NCBI GenBank assembly: GCA_037138055.1
Contig: JBAXJB010000033.1
Span: forward strand, 1 to 15,507
Direction of reading: 5' to 3'
DNA length: 15,507 nucleotides
Source of the DNA: CAITNM01 sp037138055
Lineage (GTDB): Bacteria; Pseudomonadota; Alphaproteobacteria; Paracaedibacterales; CAITNM01
Shown piece by piece: positions 8,435 to 13,993 of the stretch; the first letter of the stretch is position 1, and every line of letters begins with the position of its first letter. A program made the position numbers and the translations under genes. Under the pieces are notes generated by a model that saw nothing but the letters and a program-made list of their open reading frames with translations, was not told the DNA's origin and did no database searches.

Positions 8435-8464
8435 AAGCTACCAGAAATTCGAGGGTTTTGGCAA
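8435..8464 (-). promoter_or_regulatory. Candidate sigma-70 promoter for tRNA-Leu (and probably tig-clpP)
   Basis: Minus strand TTGCCA (8459-8464), an 18-base spacer and TAGCTT (8435-8440) lie about 18 bases before the tRNA 5' end at 8417. The -35 is good and the -10 is weak. Position relative to the tRNA is the main support. Confidence 0.4.
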
Positions 8465-8506
8465 CTGAGTATGTGCTATTTTTTTACTTTTATGACAATA
8501 AAAACG

Positions 8507-9313
8507 TCAGGTCCAAATATCTGCAGAAAATCTGAATGCATCTAAAATTTCTTTCCATCTGGCGGAATCACCGCCATCCCACCCTGGTTTTAAGTTTTTA
8601 GCTTCACGAACAATAATGTTTTCGATGCCATCAAATTTTTGTTCATGGGGCAGAAACAAAAGCGTGAAATGAGTATCACCACCACGAATTGCTGTTAATG
8701 CATCCCTAACTTCTTTCAGAGCATTCAAATCTGGTGGCGTCTCTCCATCTACTTCGTAATGAGAAATGATGTATAAAGTTTTCTGGTCTTTGGCCGTTAT
8801 AAATTTTTCTTTTAAATGATTTAGCTTTGTTTTTATTTGAGGAAAAATTTCTTCAAGTTTGGCGGGTGTCAATTCCCCGTCTCGCGCGGCTGACCATAAT
8901 TGTTGCCCTGCTGCTGAGTCAAACAAATGTCGCCAAATCATATTGTTCTTATGGTTCCAAAGCATAGATTTATGATCAACCACATGGGGTGAACCGTAGG
9001 CTTCATAGTGAATAGTAAAATCTTCTAATTCGAAAAAATCAGTTAATCCGGTGCGAAGCGCCGCTGCAAAGCTGTGATAATCACAAATCCGCATCCAATC
9101 AAACAGGTCAGCATGGCCAGGTTTTGTTTCTCTGGGGGGAAATTCAGGCGCAAAATATCCATTAATTTGGCTTTTTGTTAAGCAATTAGAACCAATACCA
9201 ATCACACGTTCAAATACGGTGTCGCATTCATAGCTGGGGCTGCCCTCCTCGCTTGCAAAAAGGGAAAAACACGCGTTAAGAAACAATAATATAAATATTG
9301 AGCGCAGAACCAT
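8507..9313 (-). CDS. Putative exported protein with weak resemblance to DUF1796 papain-like cysteine peptidases
   Basis: I chose ATG 9311-9313 (MVLRSIFILLFLNACFSLFA, a convincing signal peptide with cleavage near FA/SE), preceded closely by GGGG; an upstream ATG at 9340 would add nine residues without a good ribosome binding site. The product is 268 aa. Family resemblance is limited to patterns I recognise: a Cys in a GIGSNC context (Cys44), LFDWM at about 70-74, an FxxFF-type segment (TDFFELEDF), YIISHYE with a candidate His at 185, and a late GWDGGDSARWKEIL. In DUF1796 proteins a Cys in G-x-x-C and a following FDW are typical. An alternative is a host-interacting protein of unknown class; LNAC is only a poor lipobox. 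The gene is monocistronic, transcribed toward the tRNA-Leu/tig unit. The open frame and leader are firm; the family call is tentative. Confidence 0.75.
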   Translation of the reverse strand: MVLRSIFILLFLNACFSLFASEEGSPSYECDTVFERVIGIGSNCLTKSQINGYFAPEFPPRETKPGHADLFDWMRICDYHSFAAALRTGLTDFFELEDFTIHYEAYGSPHVVDHKSMLWNHKNNMIWRHLFDSAAGQQLWSAARDGELTPAKLEEIFPQIKTKLNHLKEKFITAKDQKTLYIISHYEVDGETPPDLNALKEVRDALTAIRGGDTHFTLLFLPHEQKFDGIENIIVREAKNLKPGWDGGDSARWKEILDAFRFSADIWT

Positions 9314-9397
9314 ACAACCCCGCAAAAGTGGTACATACAATTACAATACGTCCAAAAAGTTAATAATTACTTTTCAATGTTCTAGATGTTGCTGATT

Positions 9398-9414
9398 GGA
9401 TTGTATGGTCAAGC
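9398..9414 (+). repeat. Half copy of the TCAAG-loop hairpin element
   Basis: GGATTGTATGGTCAAGC matches the left arm and loop of the complete element at 9442-9464 (TATGGTCAAGC is identical), but the right arm is missing: the sequence continues into an A-rich run. It is a truncated third copy. Confidence 0.6.
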
Positions 9415-9441
9415 AAAAAATAATAAGGACGGTATAGAACC

Positions 9442-9464
9442 GGACTCTATGGTCAAGCCATAGA
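9442..9464 (+). repeat. Hairpin element, copy A (loop TCAAG)
   Basis: A 7-bp perfect stem, TCTATGG (9446-9452) and CCATAGA (9458-9464), encloses loop TCAAG. The element begins with GGAC. It is an inverted relative of the element at 9501-9524. Confidence 0.8.
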
Positions 9465-9500
9465 AAAACTAGGGGGTTGGGCAGACTCTCTTGCCAATTT

Positions 9501-9524
9501 CCCTACGACTTGATCGTAGGGTCC
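9501..9524 (-). repeat. Hairpin element, copy B, inverted (loop TCAAG on the minus strand)
   Basis: An 8-bp perfect stem, CCCTACGA (9501-9508) and TCGTAGGG (9514-9521), encloses loop CTTGA, followed by TCC. Read on the minus strand it is GGACCCTACGATCAAG plus the closing arm, that is, copy A with three paired substitutions. Each of these keeps the stem intact. Confidence 0.8.
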
Positions 9525-9625
9525 AGTGGATATCATCATTTTTAAATAAAAACAATTAAAATTAAACTAAAATAGTAATATTATAATTAGTCATTATTTA
9601 AATAATATTTAACTAAATTTTAATG

Positions 9626-9633
9626 CCCCCCCC
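9626..9633 (+). repeat. Homopolymer C8 tract upstream of the secreted-protein gene
   Basis: Eight consecutive C residues stand 48 bases before the ATG at 9682, in otherwise A/T-rich sequence. A -10-like CATAAA follows shortly (9639-9644), so the tract may lie within the promoter spacer. Runs of this kind slip during replication and are used for on/off switching of surface genes in other bacteria. Confidence 0.6.
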
Positions 9634-9681
9634 TGTACCATAAAACTTGTTAATAACATTTTTTAGTACAGAGGAATACAC

Positions 9682-11094
9682 ATGAAAGGAATACATAAAT
9701 TAACAGTAGCACTACTAACGGTAGTTGCTGTAACAACATGGAACACGACGTTTGCAACATCCATGACTATAGACGTTGAAGGTTCTGATAGTGCAAGCCA
9801 CAGTGGAGCCATTTCCGTTGGAACTTTAAACAAAACCAATGCAGGTGCACTTGCCCTTAGCGGTACTAATGCAATTGGTGCTTTAGGTATTCATGGCGGT
9901 AAGGTTTCCGTAAGTTCAGCTAGCAATTTAAATGGTGCATCATCTGCGGTGACGTTTGCTGCATCTGGCACTGACCCTGTAACAGCTGCTGCCAACACGG
10001 CAACCTTAGAAATTGCAGGAACTATGAATACTGGTGCGTTTGCTTTTTCAACAGCGGGAACTGTTCAGGTTGATAGCACATATACGGCAACACTAAATGC
10101 CGTCCCTACAGGCACAGGGCTAGTGCACAAAACAGGATCTGGCGTTATGAAAGTGGCATCTGATTTGGGACCACAGACAGTTACTTGCACTTTCGATACG
10201 GCTGATGGTTACTATAAAAATGGTGCTACTGTTATCGCTTGGCCATCTAATTTCACAACCTTTTCTAACGATTTAGGAGGGTTTCTCCCTAGTTATTCTG
10301 GATGGAACACAACCGACACGAACGATCAGGGAGTATCTTATGGTGGTATTCGCCTCAATTACTTCGGAGGCACAAGCTATACTGGCAGTCCATTTTACTA
10401 TTATACAGACGCTGCTATGAGTGCAGCTCATCCAACTACTGTGATTCCAACACCTATTGCAGGAATACATGTAGATGCTGGTACATTGTATGTACAAAGT
10501 GGTAAGGCACCAAATGCGCCTATTCAAATAGCAAGTGGAGCAGCACTTCAGCTTGCAGGAGTAGATGAATCAGCAGAAAGTCAAATTAGCAGTGCACTTA
10601 CTGTACAATCAGGTGGCAGTATTGAAGTAGATGCTGATGTAAGCGTTGGTAGTGCACTATCAGTAACAACTACATACACCTTCGACACGGCAGATGGTTA
10701 CTATAAAAATGGTGCGGCACGTATTGCTTGGCCTTCGAATTTAACAGGGTTTAACTCGGGACCAAACGATATAGCGTGGGCGCCATCGCATCCTTGGAAC
10801 ACTAGTTGGGCGTCGTGGTGGAGCACAAATGATACAACAAATCATAACCTTACATATGGCGGAGTAACCTTAGGATTTTTGAATATAACGGGTGATCCTC
10901 TTGCTGCAATCACTGGGAATTACGTATATTATTTCTCAGATGCTAATGGCCTGGCTGCTCACCCAACCACATCCGTATCAACTGGTATGGATGCCGCGCT
11001 ATCTGGAACGGTACTTATGGAATCAGGTTCAGCAATCGTGTTAGGTGCAGGTTCAAACTGGGGGCGTAACATAACAGTTGGCACAGCTAGCTAA
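9682..11094 (+). CDS. Secreted passenger-like surface protein with internal repeat, no visible membrane anchor
   Basis: This 470-aa protein has a clear signal peptide (MKGIHKLTVALLTVVAVTTWNTTFA, about residues 1-25) and the start has AGAGGA six bases upstream. The mature part is rich in Gly, Ala, Ser and Thr with short beta-strand patterns (GALALSGTNAIGALGIHGG, IEVDADVSVGSALSV), like the passenger of autotransporters with beta-strand repeats. A module of about 84-98 residues occurs twice: residues 170-253 and 333-430. Both begin TFDTADGYYKNGA, continue IAWPSN and end AHPTT. No C-terminal barrel, cell-wall signal or terminal Phe is present; it stops abruptly in VLGAGSNWGRNITVGTAS. It could be a truncated autotransporter or a free secreted protein. 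No family could be named with confidence. A terminator lies at 11280-11320. Confidence 0.85.
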   Translation: MKGIHKLTVALLTVVAVTTWNTTFATSMTIDVEGSDSASHSGAISVGTLNKTNAGALALSGTNAIGALGIHGGKVSVSSASNLNGASSAVTFAASGTDPVTAAANTATLEIAGTMNTGAFAFSTAGTVQVDSTYTATLNAVPTGTGLVHKTGSGVMKVASDLGPQTVTCTFDTADGYYKNGATVIAWPSNFTTFSNDLGGFLPSYSGWNTTDTNDQGVSYGGIRLNYFGGTSYTGSPFYYYTDAAMSAAHPTTVIPTPIAGIHVDAGTLYVQSGKAPNAPIQIASGAALQLAGVDESAESQISSALTVQSGGSIEVDADVSVGSALSVTTTYTFDTADGYYKNGAARIAWPSNLTGFNSGPNDIAWAPSHPWNTSWASWWSTNDTTNHNLTYGGVTLGFLNITGDPLAAITGNYVYYFSDANGLAAHPTTSVSTGMDAALSGTVLMESGSAIVLGAGSNWGRNITVGTAS

Positions 11095-11142
11095 GCACTA
11101 CTAAACCTACTGTGCGTGGTGTTTTACTGGAACCTAACTATC

Positions 11143-11228
11143 GTCATCCCTGCGAAAGGCTGAAAGGCCTGGATGCGGGGATCTTAGACCCCCGAACCAC
11201 GTCGCTACAGCGCCTTGTCAGGGGTGAC
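11143..11228. repeat. Dispersed palindromic repeat (GTCATCCCTG ... CAGGGGTGAC)
   Basis: The ends GTCATCCCTG (11143-11152) and CAGGGGTGAC (11219-11228) are inverted repeats with one wobble mismatch. Inside, CCCTGC/GCGGGG and AGGC/GCCT form a nested hairpin. The wording CGTCATCCCTGCGAAAG and ACCACGTCGCTACAGCG resembles intergenic repeats known from many alphaproteobacterial genomes. It is GC-richer than its surroundings and lies 48 bases after the stop of the passenger-like gene. A genome-wide copy count is needed to prove it is dispersed. Confidence 0.6.
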
Positions 11229-11279
11229 ACTGGGTTTTTCTAAACTTGTACACAGTGGTGCTTAATATAATTCAAACTC

Positions 11280-11320
11280 TGGGCTTGCGCATGGTTTTGT
11301 GCAGGCCCATTTTTTAATTT
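11280..11320 (+). terminator. Strong rho-independent terminator
   Basis: GGGCTTGCGCA (11281-11291) pairs with TGTGCAGGCCC (11298-11308) through all 11 positions (two G-U wobbles), plus an outer T-A pair, with a 6-base loop. ATTTTTTAATTTT follows. It would end transcripts of the secreted-protein gene, 186 bases after its stop. Confidence 0.85.
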
Positions 11321-11347
11321 TATATTCTGGATTTCATAGAATAAGTG

Positions 11348-11419
11348 TGGATTGCCGCGCTGCGCTCGCAAAGACGACACGAACCGTCATCGCGAAGCCT
11401 GAAAGGCTGTGGCGATCCA
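11348..11419. repeat. Dispersed palindromic repeat (TGGATTGCC ... GGCGATCCA)
   Basis: The ends TGGATTGCC (11348-11356) and GGCGATCCA (11411-11419) are inverted repeats with one mismatch. Inside is a perfect hairpin AGCCT/AGGCT (11396-11408). Strings such as GCGCTGCGCTCGCAAAGACG and CGTCATCGCGAAGC are close to a widespread alphaproteobacterial intergenic repeat. It lies just downstream of the argR stop codon and shares the CTGAAAGGC motif with the repeat at 11143-11228. Confidence 0.65.
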
Positions 11420-11440
11420 TACTTGTGGATGACGAATCAA

Positions 11441-11866
11441 TTAAGGTTTCAGAAAAAAGTCTTTCAAGTGCTTATAGGCAGCGCTCAATTGTTTACTGTC
11501 TACAGCTATAAATATTGTGTCATCGCCAGCAATAGTACCTGAAATACCAAAGGATTCATCAGCCACAAATTCTTCATCAATGACATACGCCACGCTATTT
11601 GCATGACCTGGTAACGTATTAATGACAATTAAGTTGGGGGCCAATTGAGTGATTCGGGTAATAGGTGCTGCCGAGCTTTGTTTCACAACCTGGTACACCC
11701 CATTAACCTTTGCGATATTTAATTTTTTCAAACGTCGGGAAAGCGTGGCCTGGGGCATATCCACTCCTTTGCTTTTAAGGGCTATTTGCAAATCAGACTG
11801 TTCAGCAAACGCAGCTGATTTTATGCATTTTAGAAGGACTTCGTCTTCGATGGGGCGACGGCTCAT
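11441..11866 (-). CDS. argR: ArgR, arginine-responsive transcriptional regulator
   Basis: ArgR is a hexameric repressor that binds paired ARG boxes when loaded with L-arginine. The 141-aa protein has the two expected domains. The N-terminal winged helix contains the recognition segment MPQATLSRRLKKLNIAKVNG (about residues 37-56); the family pattern is QATLSRDL. The C-terminal oligomerisation and arginine-binding domain carries NLIVINTLPGHANSVAYVID and the hallmark GTIAGDDTIF. Length is close to the usual ~150. The start has only a weak AAG ribosome binding site. Its promoter lies back to back with that of the neighbouring transporter gene, and an ARG-box-like site covers its -10, so autoregulation is likely. 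Which arginine genes it controls elsewhere in the genome cannot be seen here. Confidence 0.93.
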   Translation of the reverse strand: MSRRPIEDEVLLKCIKSAAFAEQSDLQIALKSKGVDMPQATLSRRLKKLNIAKVNGVYQVVKQSSAAPITRITQLAPNLIVINTLPGHANSVAYVIDEEFVADESFGISGTIAGDDTIFIAVDSKQLSAAYKHLKDFFLKP

Positions 11867-11889
11867 AATTTCTTATTTAAATCCACTTT

Positions 11890-11907
11890 TATGGAAGTAT
11901 ATTCATT
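11890..11907. promoter_or_regulatory. ARG-box-like operator 1 (over the argR -10)
   Basis: Against the E. coli ARG box (TGAAT-wwww-ATTCA core) this reads TGGAA-GTAT-ATTCA: the right half is perfect and the left half has two mismatches. It covers the argR -10, which fits autorepression. Confidence 0.5.
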
Positions 11908-11924
11908 TTTGTTTGACAGGGCAA
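11896..11924 (-). promoter_or_regulatory. Sigma-70 promoter of argR
   Basis: On the minus strand TTGCCC (11919-11924), a 17-base spacer and TATACT (11896-11901). Predicted start about 11889, leaving a leader of ~23 bases before the ATG. The -10 lies inside an ARG-box-like site. Confidence 0.7.
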
Positions 11925-11941
11925 TTGTTTGGATATATATT
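11913..11941 (+). promoter_or_regulatory. Sigma-70 promoter of the amino acid transporter operon
   Basis: TTGACA (11913-11918), a 17-base spacer and TATATT (11936-11941): a perfect -35, ideal spacing and a near-consensus -10. Predicted start is about 11948, giving a short leader of ~22 bases before the ATG at 11971. The -35 abuts that of the opposing argR promoter. Confidence 0.85.
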
Positions 11942-11945
11942 CAAT
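11928..11945. promoter_or_regulatory. ARG-box-like operator 2 (over the transporter -10)
   Basis: The core reads TGGAT-ATAT-ATTCA, one mismatch from the TGAAT-wwww-ATTCA consensus, and covers the -10 hexamer. Its right half pairs with the left half of the next site to give a perfect inverted repeat TATATTCA-N6-TGAATATA (11936-11957). Confidence 0.65.
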
Positions 11946-11947
11946 AA

Positions 11948-11965
11948 AGTGAATATAATATGAAT
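11948..11965. promoter_or_regulatory. ARG-box-like operator 3 (half-site, at the transcription start)
   Basis: The left half TGAAT is perfect with an A/T spacer ATAA; the right half (TATGA) is poor. It stands 2 bp from operator 2; ArgR hexamers usually bind two boxes separated by about 3 bp, so the spacing is plausible. Confidence 0.45.
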
Positions 11966-11970
11966 ATGAT

Positions 11971-13338
11971 ATGTGGAAGATATTTTTGTGGGCGCTTCTG
12001 ATTGTGCATCAGCTTAATGCTGTCCCCAGTAAAATTACGGTTGGACTATCTGCTGACTACCCTCCGTTTGAATTCAAACAGGGCGAAGAAATTGTAGGGT
12101 TTGATGTAGACCTAGCAAAAGCAATTGGCAATGAGCTGGGTCTAGAAGTTGAAATAAAAGACATGTCATTTGCAATGCTTTTTGGCGCACTTAATGCGGG
12201 AGAAATTGATGCAATCATTTCCTCAGTCACCATAAACGAAGAAAATAGCAAAAATTATGATTTCTCTGCACCCTACTATTTTGATACTTTTGCTATTTTG
12301 CACACAGCTGAAAAACCAGTTAGCAAGGAAACCCTAAGCGGCAAATCAATTGCGTGTCAAATGGGAACGTCTGGCATGCAAACGTGGCTAAAATCCCAAA
12401 CATCTGATGCTAAAATTGTACTTATGGATACCATGCCTCAAATGGCAGAAGCTCTAAAAGCAAAGCATATTGATGGCGCTTTAATGGACGCCACCCAGGC
12501 AAAGGAATTTGTTAAAAATTCCAAAAATCTTTCTTATACGATTGTTGGCAATGTCAGTAATGGTACAGGTGTGGTAATGAAAAAAGGCTCACCTCTTAAG
12601 ATTCAAATAAATACTGCAATAGAAGTACTGAAGCAAAAAGGTATTTTAAAAAATTTAGAAAGCAAATGGGCTGAGGGCAACGCTGAAAAACAAACGCACA
12701 CTGTTTTAAATGATTTTTTGTTTATAGCTAAAGGACTACCCACCACCCTAACCTATAGTCTTTTGGCTATTTTTCTAGGCGGTGTATTGGGTGTTTTATT
12801 TGCAATATCAAGGCACTTGAACCGTGGGGCAATCAACTGGGCAATTATTTCCCTTATTTCAGTAATTCGTGGCACGCCTGTTTTGTTACAGCTTAGCTTT
12901 GTGTATTTTTCAGCACCCACTTTAATAGGGGTTAAGTTAAGCGTGCTAACTGCCGGGGTATTAACGCTTGGCATAAATTCTGCCGCTTACATTGCTGAAA
13001 TACTGCGATCTGGCTTGCAAAGTTTACCTAAGGGCCAATTCGACGCAGCCCAGGCTTTGGGAATATCGAAATGGCACATGTGGAAAGATATTATTTTGCC
13101 GCAGGTTTTGCGCAATGTTTTTCCGTCATTGATTAATGAAATTGTTACCTTAACCAAGGAAACCGCTTTAGTTTCAGTTTTAGGTGAAATGGATATCATG
13201 CGGAGGGCCCAGACGTTAGCGGCCGAAACATATAATTATTTTGAACCAATGTGTTTGGCGGGGGTGATTTATTACCTGCTTATTAAAACAATTGAATTTA
13301 TAGGAAAGACATTAGAAAAAAGGTGGCACCATGCTTAA
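11971..13338 (+). CDS. Polar amino acid ABC transporter, fused substrate-binding protein and permease
   Basis: One 455-aa chain joins two parts that are usually separate. Residues 1-18 (MWKIFLWALLIVHQLNAV) look like a signal or anchor segment. Residues 21-235 are a family-3 periplasmic binding domain, with SADYPPFEF, the signature GFDVDLAKAIGNEL (43-56) and DFSAPYYF. Residues 248-450 are a HisM/GlnP-type permease with several membrane helices and the EAA-type loop QFDAAQALGIS (356-366) that docks on the ATPase. Such fusions are known in this transporter family. Substrate is unproven; ARG boxes and divergent argR suggest arginine or another basic amino acid, while glutamine is a close alternative. 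The start lacks a visible Shine-Dalgarno. The next gene overlaps by 8 bp. Confidence 0.92.
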   Translation: MWKIFLWALLIVHQLNAVPSKITVGLSADYPPFEFKQGEEIVGFDVDLAKAIGNELGLEVEIKDMSFAMLFGALNAGEIDAIISSVTINEENSKNYDFSAPYYFDTFAILHTAEKPVSKETLSGKSIACQMGTSGMQTWLKSQTSDAKIVLMDTMPQMAEALKAKHIDGALMDATQAKEFVKNSKNLSYTIVGNVSNGTGVVMKKGSPLKIQINTAIEVLKQKGILKNLESKWAEGNAEKQTHTVLNDFLFIAKGLPTTLTYSLLAIFLGGVLGVLFAISRHLNRGAINWAIISLISVIRGTPVLLQLSFVYFSAPTLIGVKLSVLTAGVLTLGINSAAYIAEILRSGLQSLPKGQFDAAQALGISKWHMWKDIILPQVLRNVFPSLINEIVTLTKETALVSVLGEMDIMRRAQTLAAETYNYFEPMCLAGVIYYLLIKTIEFIGKTLEKRWHHA

Positions 13339-13993
13339 CGTTACCCATGCTACAAAAGCGTATGGAAACCATACAATTCTTAATCAGGTTAGTTTTTCCT
13401 TAAATCCTGGACAAATTGTGGCACTAGCTGGCCCTTCTGGAAGTGGGAAATCAACGCTTTTAAGGTGTATTCAAAACCTTGAGAGGTTAGATGAAGGCAC
13501 GATTGCCCATAAGGGCACTACAGGGTTTGTTTTTCAAGACTTTCAGTTGTTCCCGCATTTAACTGTTCTTGAGAACGTGACTTATGCCTTAAGGGTTACA
13601 AAAAAACAAACGGCAAATAATGCTTTAGAAAAAGCGAAAGCTACCCTTAAGTTGCTGGGGTTAAAAACTGCTTACTATAAAATGCCCCATCAACTTTCAG
13701 GTGGGCAAAGACAACGTGCGGCCATTGCCAGAGCCCTTGTACTTGAGCCTGATTTGCTTTTGTGTGATGAGCCAACATCAGGGCTTGATGGGCTTAGCGG
13801 CAAAAATGTTGCCGAGCTGTTTTTAACGTTGAAAAATCAAGGAGTGACCATGCTTATTGCCAGCCACGACCTAGACTTTGTAAGTGCAGTTGCCGATAGA
13901 ATTATTGTGTTAAATGAAGCAGCAGTGCTTAAGGATTTTATGATTGATGCAAAAATCCAAGGGCAATTATGCTGGGACACACTTCTTACATGA
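13331..13993 (+). CDS. Polar amino acid ABC transporter ATP-binding subunit
   Basis: This cytoplasmic ATPase powers import through the fused binding/permease protein encoded just upstream. All nucleotide-binding motifs are intact in 220 aa: Walker A GPSGSGKST (34-42), Q-loop VFQD with Gln69, signature LSGGQ (122-126), Walker B LLLCDEP with Glu147, D-loop SGLD and switch His179. It best fits the GlnQ/HisP/ArtP subfamily (FQLFPHLTVLENV). It is a little shorter than the usual ~240 residues. AGGTGG stands four bases before the ATG, within the end of the upstream gene, and the 8-bp overlap indicates coupling. Its 3' end overlaps the opposing gene by 27 bp and no terminator is visible. Substrate specificity cannot be read from this subunit. 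Confidence 0.95.
   Translation: MLNVTHATKAYGNHTILNQVSFSLNPGQIVALAGPSGSGKSTLLRCIQNLERLDEGTIAHKGTTGFVFQDFQLFPHLTVLENVTYALRVTKKQTANNALEKAKATLKLLGLKTAYYKMPHQLSGGQRQRAAIARALVLEPDLLLCDEPTSGLDGLSGKNVAELFLTLKNQGVTMLIASHDLDFVSAVADRIIVLNEAAVLKDFMIDAKIQGQLCWDTLLT

Larger units (their letters stand above)
9341..9681. other. Structured intergenic region (341 bp) between two exported-protein genes
   Basis: This gap lies between divergent genes. The left part (9398-9524) holds related hairpin elements listed separately, plus two weak hairpins: CGGT/ACCG at 9430-9442, and TTGGGCA/TGCCAA at 9477-9496 with one bulged G. From about 9535 to 9625 it is almost pure A/T, with a 14-bp perfect palindrome ATTATTTAAATAAT at 9593-9606. 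A C8 run (9626-9633) and the ribosome binding site AGAGGA (9670-9675) of the following gene complete it. I see no open frame and no clear consensus promoter. Confidence 0.7.
11095..11440. other. Repeat-bearing intergenic region (346 bp)
   Basis: This gap between the passenger-like gene and argR, which converge on it, holds two dispersed palindromic repeats and one terminator, all listed separately. I see no credible gene in it; short open frames there have no ribosome binding site and cross the repeats. Confidence 0.7.

Noticed and set aside
8491..8510. TGAC/GTCA hairpin after the DUF1796-like gene as a terminator
   Set aside because: The stem has only four pairs and no T-tract follows on the minus strand.
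9398..9524. CRISPR-like array
   Set aside because: The repeats are few, palindromic, in mixed orientation and unevenly spaced; no spacers of constant length and no cas genes.
11649..11963. 104-aa plus-strand open frame over argR and the divergent promoters
   Set aside because: It covers argR in antisense and runs through both promoters and operators; no ribosome binding site.
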